In this document: piece after piece, positions 46,731 to 56,735 of the stretch
Position numbering within the stretch: position 1 is the stretch's first letter
Layout of the letters: each line of letters starts with the position of its first letter
Assembly: GCF_000344685.1 (NCBI RefSeq)
Contig: NW_006920410.1
Coordinates: 152,919-216,918 of the forward strand
From: Gloeophyllum trabeum ATCC 11539
Lineage: Eukaryota > Basidiomycota > Agaricomycetes > Gloeophyllales > Gloeophyllaceae
Direction of reading: 5' to 3'
Length of the DNA: 64,000 nucleotides
Program-made: the position numbers and the translations under genes
The notes under the pieces: model-generated
What the model was told of the DNA's origin: nothing
What the model saw: only the letters and a program-made list of their open reading frames with translations
The model's database searches: none

Positions 46731-46801
46731 CACATCGGGCTCTCCACTGCTTCTCGTACTAGAGAAATCAACGACAATCGACTCGAGGAACGCCAGCGTC
46801 G

Positions 46802-47142
46802 ATGGAAAAATGCTGTACACAGCCGCCCACAACTGCATGGTCGAAGCATCTCTATCTATCTGGGTGAGTTTCACGACCCAAGTCACTCCATCTATATTCT
46901 GCTGAGTCTCACTTCGTGCATGTCTTGTCAGAAATGTCGGTTGTGAAGAACAGGCATATATGGAATCAGGTGGAAGTAATTCTAGCAATTCCGCGTCTCG
47001 AAGGAAGTCGGCAGGGCCCCCCATCCCCGACGCGCGCTACATCCCTCCGGGGAAGCGTTTTCAGCAACCATTGGCGAAGGCCAGGTTACACCGGCTATCG
47101 GAGACGCCCGCGAGACGTTTCCAGATACCATCGGGTAGTTAG
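46802..47142 (+). CDS. Small hypothetical protein
   Basis: A weak candidate. Exons 46802-46863 and 46932-47142, with a GTGAGT donor and a TTGTCAG acceptor, join in frame to 90 aa ending ARRFQIPSGS. The part DARYIPPGKRFQQPLAKARL has a coding-like composition. No family is recognised, and it starts only 72 bp after the DPH4 stop, so it could also be an extended DPH4 transcript or chance. Confidence 0.3.
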
Positions 47143-49702
47143 ATGAAGAGGACGAGAATTACCACAAAGATTCAAGGCAGCGCAGATCAGTAAGGCTCGT
47201 AGAGACGGGACTTCCTCGGGCCCGACTTACCCGCGATCCATGATCCTCATCTGCTAGGCCCGGTTGAGTGATCAGTATACTCGCCGGTGCTGGCCATACA
47301 GGATAGTACAAATGCTGGTCACTTTTCTCGGGCCGTTCAGGTCTATCTTTCCGCATGAGCAGAATACCTATGAATATCGGCATAACTGCCTTTCCGAGCT
47401 GGAGAGACTGCCTAAGTAGCCTCCTCATCTTGTGGGGGAGGGGTCGGTACGACCAGCTTGAGTCCACGGATGTGTACAAACATACAGGCTCCCGCAGGTC
47501 CCGGTGCTGTACTTGGCTCAGCAGTGTCAATCATCAGCGATCCCTCTGCCTTCCAGACTTTGCACTCCCGCATAGAATCTGGCTGATCTGCTCCTCGGGG
47601 CCCGCTGGTTGTCATCTCAGGCTTACTCCACCCCCGGGCTCACCTGCGTTCTGATTCCGCTCTTTCACGGACAACGAAAGGCTGTGAAGATGAAGTATCG
47701 GGTAGAGCGGGGCGCGTCTTCAGAACCACGGAAAACGAACCTCGCAGGAGGAAATCTCTAGGCGCATATACGTCACGTTGATATTGGCAGAGATGACAGG
47801 AAGAATCACTTCCTCTCGTGGCGTATACCAGCACGGCTTGAGCTTCGCCTCTGATGGTCTATGCCATCACCGCTCTATCTCAACGTTCTAAGTTCGCCCT
47901 CATGGCTGATTACGCTGCTCAATGTCTGGAGCTGGACGTCGACCGTTAGAGCCTGTCCTACTTCCCAGAGGGGGTGTTGTGCTATTCTGTTGCACCCTGG
48001 CAGCGACTGGGTTAATATTCTTCATGGATGTACGACACCAGGTGCCTTGTCTCTGACATCCGCAAAGGTAGTGTAAGTCAGGCTGAATGGTATACGGTCC
48101 AGCTGGACAATACTCCCCAATTTCGCAACCGAAGAGGGCTTAGTCATGCTCGTCGATTGCGAGAGGCGCCTCGCATGCTCAATATTGCGCTAACGATTTG
48201 CCAACAGTAATATCATACCTGAGGATCGGTCTGAAGTCCATGCATAGAATAATTTCAGAAAGCGGTGAGTAAATTTTCATTATTCCTCGGGAATCTGATG
48301 GCGTCCAGGGTATGCTTGGGTTACGCTATCTCCAGTGGAGGTGATAAAAACGCTCCCTAAACTAAGTAGCGACGCTAAAGCAAGGATCCAGCACATGAAT
48401 GCAAATCTTCCAGGGTCATCGCCTCCTTTCGTTGCCCGTGTTCTTCAGGCGCGTACAAGGCTTAGCAAGCCCCGAGTCCGGCGTGGGATACAGCAGGTGA
48501 CATGATCTCTCATTGCTCTGCTCGCCTCGACTTCCATAGAGTCGATCAACTCGACTCCGAAATTCCTGCCACTAACTCGGAGGCCCGACATAGCGCTGGG
48601 GTGACGGCGTATGTTTCGTGCTATTACGCCTGTATTGGTGTCCCTCTTACTGCCTATAGACGAAAGACATACCTATGACAAATTTGCTGTCATCGACTGC
48701 TATCTTCTATACGTCTCGCTTGTCATCTGGCCAGTGGATGTGATACTAGGGGAAGATCCTGACGAGAGACGAACGGTTCATATGAAGCAATGGCACCCTG
48801 CTGTCTTGATCAGGGATAGACGCCGAACGATATCAGTGGAGCCTACTTGTACGTAACAAATATGGGCTCCGGTGGTTGCTATGCATTGATGCTCAACGAC
48901 AGCGCGGGAGTGGGATCCCAGCACCCCGGGCGCGCTGTGTTGTAAATACCGACGGCGAAATTTGCGGATGGTAGTGCAGTTTCGGAACTATTTCATATCT
49001 TATGAATAGCGGTATCACATCGATGTCATTGACAGAAACATAATGCATCGGACTCAGCGGACCTCAGTTATATGATATCCGATTTGGTACAGAGCATTGG
49101 CTGGTACGTTGGTTGAAGTTGAGTAGACGAGATGCCCACGTCACAGGCGCCCCTTCGTGCTCAAGATGGACCAATAGATGGTCTCTTCTACTCAAGGGTA
49201 CGTATAATTCGAACTCGCCGGCAGGGAGGTGCAGTCGACCGCAGCTCTGCTGCGAGAACAACTCATCTAAATAACACTAGTAAGCGCGAATAATTTGGCG
49301 GACCATACCAGCCACCTCTACTGCATGAAGCATGTTACAGTGCGGAGCAGCATCCGGTTTATTGATTCAATTTAACCGGGACTTACTGACTGCTGTGCTG
49401 CTGTGCAGGCACCACTTCACGCTCCGAAGTCTCGTCGATGGAAAAACTTTATGACATCTTCAGCATGATCATTTCCAGTATCGACGCTTCCAGACCTATC
49501 TTAATCGGTGTCTTGTTCTCACCGCATCTCGTTCTCACCGCAGTTTACAGCGGAAGGAGCGTGAAAGCGGTCAGATACGCCAGGTTGCAGGGCCCTAAGG
49601 CGCAAGGAGACCACACCTTCCGAACGGGACCGACTTCCGATACAAGGATTTTCGCGAGTATAAAGCGGAGGGCCTGGGTTTAATTCAAGGGCATCCATCT
49701 AA
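47143..49702. other. Accessory intergenic region, flank of UbiA copy B
   Basis: 2.5 kb without a supportable gene. It contains the dispersed block at 47475-47635, and its last 200 bp resemble the upstream flank of the UbiA pseudogene at 22869-23496. Between these two anchors I cannot see clear similarity by eye. Confidence 0.45.
47475..47635 (+). repeat. Dispersed block shared with 25518-25683 (inverted)
   Basis: The plus-strand partner of the block at 25518-25683. Shared words such as GGTGCTGTACTTGG and GGGGCCCGCTG occur in the same order with scattered substitutions and small indels. Confidence 0.75.
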
Positions 49703-50623
49703 ATGCGAATCCTGCAACGCACCCGCAGCTTAATTGCGCAAGAATGTGCCATCTTCTTCAGGTTTTCCTGGAGGGACTGGTCAACTACCCTTATTCCTGG
49801 ATCCCTTCTATCCATCGCAGCCATGCGAAGCACCACGATGTCGCTCCAGTCTGCGATAGTTCATTACGCCTGCGCCGTCATGTGGCTCACCCTCTTCGTA
49901 TATTTCGTCGACCTTTCAAACCAAATAACGGGGATTGATGAGGACCGCGTCAACAAGCCAGACCGGCCTCTACCATCTGGCCTGGTCACATTGGAGGGGG
50001 CGAGAATGCGATGGACGACAGTCCTTGCTGGGTTCTCCCTTATCGGGATATTCTATCCAGTAATATTACCGGAGACGCTTTGCTGGGTCGCTACGGTAGC
50101 CTTCCTGAATTTGACGCCGGCAGGCAACCATTGGTTCGGGAAGAACTGCATCGCAATGACAACGGGGACGTGGGCGCTTCTCAGCGGTTGCTGGAAGATC
50201 ATCGCCCCCCTCAGCGCGACCCACCGCTCTTTCATCCTGACAGTAGCGGTATGGACCGGCATCCTCATGCCGATCCAGGATTTTCGAGACATGAAGGGAG
50301 ATGCGAGGGTTGGGCGGAGGACAATGCAGCTTGTTTACGGGGACATCACAAGCAGAAGGATATACGCATGTGGCTTCGTTCCAGCCGCATACGCGGTACT
50401 GCGCGTTGGGCGACTGGCGGACATCGCGCCTATTCCCCTGGCGCTGGCCCATGTATACTTGGCCTACCGGACCATGAATCATGACGGCCCTCGCTACGAC
50501 CACAAGACATACATGGTCAGTATACGGTATATCTTGGAATCCTCTGTACTGACCAGAGCCATTTAGCACTTCACATATCTGTTCTGCGCGGTCGTCGCGT
50601 CCATCATAGTGAAACAGCATTGA
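49703..50623 (+). CDS. UbiA-family prenyltransferase-like membrane protein, copy B
   Basis: An intact relative of copy A (21586-22524). Exons 49703-50515 and 50567-50623 give 289 aa. Motif 1 is NQITGIDEDRVNKPDRP and motif 2 is DFRDMKGDARVGRR, both diphosphate/Mg2+ binding. Hydrophobic segments fit a UbiA helical bundle. The intron sits at the same place as in copy A, after DHKTYM, and the last exon reads HFTYLFCAVVASIIVKQH. It is closer to the pseudogene than to copy A in the N-terminal block FSWRDWSTTLIPGSLLSIAA. Substrate unknown; no tailoring enzymes lie nearby. Confidence 0.87.
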
Positions 50624-51281
50624 CTTGCCATGGCTCGAGGTAACTGTTATAATCATCGAATAATGCCCCTCCCCCGTTTAAATCAAATATGCAGTTTTCA
50701 GCAATCGGAGAAATGAAGTTTGGGATTTTTTGCACGCAGCAGCCGCTCCGCGGCTTACTTATTGGAGTAGGGCATCACCAAATTTGCTCCGCTAATGCTG
50801 TGTCTTGATTACGAGTCCTGAGGAACGTCGAGTCTTTGGGTAGTTTTGCAAAACTCTCTGTAAATCGACGTATTGCGCTCAGTTCGCTGGCTCTTGCGTC
50901 AGATTGTTTGTGGCATCGTGTAGCACCCTTTTATGTATCCAACTGTGATTTTCTTGTATTTGAATACGTGGTGTAGAGGATGCTGGACAGATGCCGGGGT
51001 GTGCAGGGGGTTTTGCAAAAGTTTGTCACGTGTGACATCCCCGCGAGATCCATCACGTTTTTGTCACGATCCGCCTCTCGAAGTTTTGCAAAACAGCATC
51101 ACTACACCGCCAAACGGTGAGAATGCTATAGCCACATTTGGAAGTCAGGTGATATAGATGGGCCACAATGATCTTGTGGCATCGTAGCACGCACCTAGCG
51201 CCAACAACTCCGAGCCACCTTCATCTTATCTATCGCGTAGCTGCTATCAATGACGCTGCATCCCCGACTCCCACGGTAGTT
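50624..51281. other. Repeat-rich spacer after UbiA copy B
   Basis: It holds the second copy of the 39-bp dispersed sequence, one ACGAGTCCTGAG word (50811) and three copies of the palindromic word TTTTGCAAAA (near 50843, 51010 and 51083). No gene. Confidence 0.55.
50661..50700 (+). repeat. Dispersed 39-bp sequence, copy 2
   Basis: Partner of 46020-46058: TAATGCCCCTCCCCC, then TTTAAAT, AAATATGCA and TTTTCA. Confidence 0.7.
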
Positions 51282-52434
51282 ACGAGTCCTGAGTTTACGA
51301 AGGATGAGTCCTTACCGGAAAAATTGCGAACGTTGTACCCGTGGGTATCAGTGTTGCCGAGAATGCGTGCGACTTTGCGCCATAGTCTTGAATACAATAT
51401 TCAATTTCTGCTTGTATTGGAGACTACAGAAAGACTGCAAAATCGGATTTGTAGTGTCTGTTTGCAATCACACTGTGTTTTCGTCTCAGGTTGTTCATGT
51501 ATTTCCGTGGTTTCTTCTATGAAGAGGTTTATTTGGGTTATCTGTCTACTGGAATAGTTTGAGCATTTAAGCATATCTCCTTCCTTTACTGCATGCTCTT
51601 TGTCATGTGTGGCATGTTGTTACCGTGGGAATTGACTTCTGTGGCTCTTTGTAGTCGGTGGCTGAGGTGCCGCGCCGGTTGGCATCTCTGGCTTCTCATT
51701 GGCTCCTGCTTGCGGGTCGTTGGCCAATGCCCGAGGTGACTTGCCACCAGTACAAAGGTGTGGGAAATGGCTTACCAATAGAGCCGGCTGCCTGTCTATT
51801 GCACTCTTGAGGCTGGTAACAGCCGCCATACGCTCCGCAATATGCCAATGAGTCAATTTTCAAGTGCAATTTTTACCATTTTGGGTGATAAACATGACCC
51901 ATCTGCAAGAACCGCAGACCCGTATACCCGGCGTCGCGGGTCATGGTATGGCGTGGTGTGGGCAGTCCACGCACCATACCCACACCCGAGCAACCCTCGG
52001 GTTGAACACCACGGTCGCACCCGCCACCCATGCCCAACCTTATCTGCAGGTATTATTGACTATCTCTTCCACTGGGGAGGAAAGACCTGTGTCACAAAGC
52101 TGCCAATCTTTGATTGGCAGCAGAGGAGCACTTTGATCTATGTTACTTGTGTCTAGTAGTGCAGCTGCTACTATCCCTTGCACTGGGTACAAATACAATT
52201 TTGTAGTCTTTTTGTAGCCACCAATACAGACCAACTTTTAATATGTCAGAGTGGCAGGTACTTTTATGGTACAATGATGGCAGAGCCACAGGAGGACAAA
52301 GTATGAATGAAGGGGACATTCCAAATGCACATCTAAGGGATTTCAATATGTGCATAAGAAAGAGGACTGTATACATCAATTGGAACATTTATACACCCAA
52401 TGCTAACACTTATCAGACACAACTCAGGACTCGT
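51282..52434. mobile_element. Candidate non-autonomous element with 14-bp perfect TIRs
   Basis: ACGAGTCCTGAGTT at 51282-51295 is repeated as its exact reverse complement at 52421-52434. The 1153-bp interior is AT-rich with no transposase-like ORF and contains imperfect inverted GGGTATGG/CCATACCC words near 51930-52000. I could not read a target-site duplication, so the family is open. The same 12-base end also occurs at 50811 and in the palindrome at 37772. Confidence 0.5.
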
Positions 52435-52491
52435 GTCCTGCCATGCATAGCAATGGCCCTCTACTGACAAGTTTAGCCTGCGCCACAAAGC

Positions 52492-52624
52492 CCCGGACCT
52501 GGCTCGGGCTTTGGACAACCCAAGCCAGGCCCTGTCCTCGGGCTTGAGTAGGGCTTTGGCCTGGCTCGGGTCTGGCTAAATAGGGCCTGGCCTGGCCTGG
52601 CTCGGGCTTGAAGCCAGGCCGGGC
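52492..52624. repeat. GGCCTGGCTCGGGC-rich low-complexity tract
   Basis: About 130 bp of irregular direct and inverted copies of GCCTGGCTCGGGC and CCCGGACCTGGC. It looks like a structured low-complexity repeat or transposon subterminal region. Confidence 0.65.
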
Positions 52625-53456
52625 ACAACACTACGGGTCGGTACCAGCTTGAGTCAAGTGGGGACGGGCAACGCCTGCCAGGACGCCATATTTGCTACTG
52701 TTTTGGTCCGTGGCCCGGCAAGACGTCTCCGAGGTCATGGGACTCGCGGCTGGCCGCGGCACGCTCTCAGGATGTTCATAAGTACATCGACGCCACCAGG
52801 TCAACTTGGAATATCTCAATTTGGGATGCCGGGGCCTGCCGGTCCTAGCTTCTTATTCTCACGACCCCGGACCATTACATCAGCAAAACGGCGAACACCG
52901 CTAAGACGACCTAAGTACGAATTAAGGCATACAAAGGGTAATACGGGAATTCTTAATCCATGGGGGTCCCCTTTCAGAATTAAGCACCACTACCTTAGTA
53001 CAGACCTAAGTTGGGTCAGACCTCAGCATGCAGTTTATCAAGTGCATCAAGCCATGGCCGTATAAGGCTTCAGACGGCCTAAGGGCCTAAGTTATGGAGC
53101 ACCGTGAATCCAAGGTAAAACTAAGGGTACAACATAACGACAGGCTGCACGCTAACTAAGGAGCCTTCAAGGAGTCAGACTCAGTCAAGGGCCTAAGGGT
53201 ACAAAGCATGCAGTCCAATGGGCAACTAAATCTTCATTAACAAGGGGTTGTATTCTAAAGCACTCTAGAGACCTGCTCAACAAACAGCGAGAAATGGAAG
53301 ACAGACAGGCAGGGCGGGCATACGGGCATACGGAAAAAGCTACGGAGAGATAGCCTACGCAGCACGACAACGAGAAAGCAAACGAGACAGCAGAAAACAT
53401 ACAGAATGATGCGCTGAACACTTACCAGCAGTGCAGGACTAAATGTATCTTCCGAA
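52625..53456. other. Spacer before the DUF6532 gene, CTAAG-rich
   Basis: The stretch is dotted with CCTAAG, CTAAGGGTAC and ACTAAGGA words, suggesting decayed repeat sequence. No gene supported; LTR structure looked for and not found. Confidence 0.4.
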
Positions 53457-56400
53457 TCAAAGGCCACGGCAAAGGGGGCGTGCAACAACCCCGGCTCGGC
53501 TCTTGACAGCGGTCGATTCTGAGGTGACGACGGGCTTGCGGACTACATCTTCAATCTCACTAGCCTTCCCAATGATATATGCCCATGCTGAACTATCGAG
53601 TGTTTTGATTGACGTGCGCCATGCCTTCGTCGCCTCGCCCCACGTGGTACCGTTGAAGGAGGGCAGCTTGGCTTCCGATTTTGTGCCCGACAGATAGTCC
53701 TCTCCCCATAGATGTAGCGCATGTTCAACCTAGTTTAGAAATTAGCAGCTGTTGTACAGAGGAAAATACTAACTCACAGCCGCGGTAGCGAGTGCCAAGG
53801 CATTAAAAGGGTAACGGGACACGGATGCTGCAAGTGCCGGAATAGTAGTATGACCCACGATGAATGCATAGTGCACCTTGAGTGCATGCAAGATCGGATC
53901 TGCAGCGAACGTACCCGACCACTCCTGTAACTGGAAAGATCAAACCACGATCAACTTTCAAAGTGACGGACGTACCTCAGGATCATCCGAAGCAGAGTCA
54001 GCATACAGGAATGGCCAGACATTCTCCTCAGTCAAACGCTTAGCAGTTTCACGGCGCATGGCAGCATCACGCAGGGTGTCACTATTCTCCTCTATAAGCA
54101 TGATCGCCTTGATAGCAGCATTACCGATATTGCTGCGCCATTCACAGAGCCGTTGGGAAATCTGACAGATCATTAGTTGGGCTCGATCGCAGGAATCGTT
54201 CACGTACCAGACGAGACACATTGCATTGAGATCCTAACGAAAATGTATAATGAATATCCGGGAAGACGTGAGACCACACAGCTTGAATGATCTTGATGTA
54301 TTCGGGTGTGGCAGAACTCCAAGGATCAGCAGAGGACATAGCAAAGTACTTAGCAACTGTCGGAATGAATACATGCCGGAACTGATTTCTCGTCACGCCA
54401 GCCGGAAGGTTATCGTAGCTCGGCGCAGGCAAGCGACCCTTGCCACGGGGGCGGTTCCGCCGGCTTTCACGAACAACAGCCTGTTCTTCGGAACTGTCGT
54501 CACCCAGCTCGTAGTCGAGGGGATCGTGCTCGTCTTCATATTCGATCACAGTGGGCGCAACGGAACCCTGGCGAGAACGAGGTGGGCATCGTGAGACAGA
54601 GCGCTGTCGCGACCGGCTATGGGCTGGCGGCGCAGGCACGGAAGGTTGTTGGGAGCCCGATTGTGGCCCCGATGGCTTCTTGGGGACAGAATACCACTGC
54701 AGCGGGGGAGGGGAAACCTGCCGCCCCTCGGGGAGCTGATGTGGAACAGGAAAACCTGGAGTAGTCAGAGGTACAGCCGGCGGAGAGAAAACTGCTGTCT
54801 GTAGATAGACTGCATTCATTTGGGGAGCTGTTCCGCCTTGGTCCCGCCGTCTACCTTGTTCCTTCTCGCTGTGCCTTTCAGACCAATCAGAGCTGGCGCG
54901 GATGTTCGTACGGGCCGGCCCATCGTGTTCATCACTGCAGATGTTATGGCTACCTGTAGCCTTGAATAAGCTCTCATAACCGATGCCGACGGGCACTGGA
55001 CCATGCAGAAAGCCATCGTAGTTGTAGTTGTAGTCGTTGTCGTAGGGTGTGGAGTAGCGAACCTCGGGAGAGTAGTCGTACTCGTCGCGAGGTCTGTAGG
55101 AAACGTCATCGCCATAGTGATGGGCCTGCGGAGTGGGTTGGCTCGCACGCTCAGTATCGAGCGCAGGAGCACGCGGCATGGTGTCATCCCATCCGTGCTC
55201 ATATGGCAGAACCTCAGCATCGTGCATCTATTGCTCGTTAGGCCTTCGGCGGCGAGGTTGGTACTCCTGTTCATCTCTGTCACGGTTCGGCCCACTACGA
55301 TGCTCCTTCCTCTTATCTTGGGTTCCACGAGCCGCTGAGTGATGGCCATTGGCGCCGGAGATACTCTCAAGAGGCGGGTGGGAAACATGAACGGACACCA
55401 TCGACTACAGGTAGTCAGCCTCGAGAACTACACAACAGATCACCAGACTTACTGAAGAGGTAACTCGCTTCTGTCCTTTCACTGGACTCGACTTTGCTGC
55501 TTCTTCCTCATGCCCCTCATCCTCGTCCCCTGGAAACCCGCCCTCCTTGACTGGCGATGCAACCTTGCTTATCCTTTTGTTCAAGGAGTCGGCAATCGTA
55601 GATGTCTGTGGCCGAGAGAAGACTGCAGACGCCCAGCCTCGAGAGGATGATCCGCACGCCATGATAAGATCAACTTGGGGTGGTGGCGGGGATGGAGACG
55701 CTTCGCGTTCGCAAGAACCACGACGAGCGGGTTGGTGACCAGTGGCTGGAGCATGATTCGAGGATGTAGACTTTGCTCCAGCATGTGCTACCGCATTTGG
55801 TTTGGTACGTTCGTGTTTCGCATGCTCCGACTTCTGAGACATCCAATTTGCCTTGAGTCTGTGCTCGAAGAGTGAGCAAGGCCATGTGAAGACCGCTCAT
55901 AGCACACGCACCTGGCTTTGACTGGAACTGAAGTCTGAGACCCAGATGTCTTCCCGCCCTGCTTTCGAGAATGACTTTCGCTAGGTCTACCGTCACGATA
56001 CTCCTCCTCCTCGGAAATGGGATGCAGCTCGTTGCGGCCTTGGCCAACAGCTGCACGTCCAGTGCCTTTCTGAGACCGGTTGCTGCCTTTCCGAGTTCTC
56101 CTCTTGACAGGTAGATTTTCGGAGGCCGCATCAGAGTTAGAAGGGGGATCCATGTCCATATTATTCTCGGGCAGGTAAGATTCGCTGCTGTACCCATAGC
56201 GTTCACTGTCCTGCAGGGCATTCTCCTTATCAGTCTCGTTGTCTATACACACATTTGTGCCTTTCCGAGCCTGAGCTGGAGTGCACCTTCTTTTCGCAGG
56301 TGCTGCTTCAGAATCAGACATTTGAGGGGTAGCGGGGGGACGCTTGCGCTTCAGCTGAAGATTGTTATCGCCAGCATCCTCTGACAGGCCAATCCGGTCT

Positions 56401-56543
56401 GTATCTCCCATTTCTGCAGAGTGCAAGCTTCGGCCCGCGTCCCGGTCAAGCTTCTTTCTTCTGCGAGAAGGGGGATGCACATTCAACTCCTCCTGGAGGT
56501 GTTGATTGGCAGCCCCAGAGCGCTGTCTCGTCTTTGGAGCCAT
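53457..56543 (-). CDS. DUF6532-domain protein with an in-frame stop
   Basis: A large basic/disordered protein with a C-terminal DUF6532 domain, a family expanded in Agaricomycetes and often near Plavaka-type elements; function unknown. It starts MAPKTRQRSG at 56543. Exons 56543-55912 and 55858-55453 and the exon from 55404 are in phase. The reading frame then meets TAG at 55228-55230 and goes on in the same frame with MHDAEVLPYEHGWDD. The DUF6532 core is HVFIPTVAKYFAMSSADPWS, IIQAVWSHVFPD, then from downstream exons ISQRLCEWRSNIGNAAIKAI and LTEENVWPF. The last exon ends near 53457. Either the gene is a recent pseudogene or a splice I could not resolve removes the stop. Confidence 0.72.
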
Positions 56544-56735
56544 GATGGAATGAAGCGGGCACAAGGGCGATGGTAGGCCTGCGTGAATGAGAGTACACCG
56601 GAGACAAGACTTGAACGTTCACCACGTATAAAGTCGGAGATCCCAAAATGGTAAGGGACAGCACCGCCACTGCCCGCACCGCGTATCACTTGGCAGTCTA
56701 CTGTCCTCTGCCTCTGCAGGCCTCACATTATCACA
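56544..56735. promoter_or_regulatory. Divergent promoter of the DUF6532 / transposase pair
   Basis: A 192-bp spacer separates the two outward-facing start codons. It is CT-rich, with no clear TATA box. The short shared promoter implies that both genes belong to one module. Confidence 0.45.

Noticed and set aside
46410..47024. 204-aa open frame on the minus strand opposite DPH4
   Set aside because: Overlaps the J-domain/zinc-finger gene on the other strand; no recognised motif and no splice support.
52625..53456. LTR of a retrotransposon (CTAAG-rich stretch)
   Set aside because: No second copy, no TG..CA ends with target duplication and no reverse transcriptase or gag-like ORF nearby.
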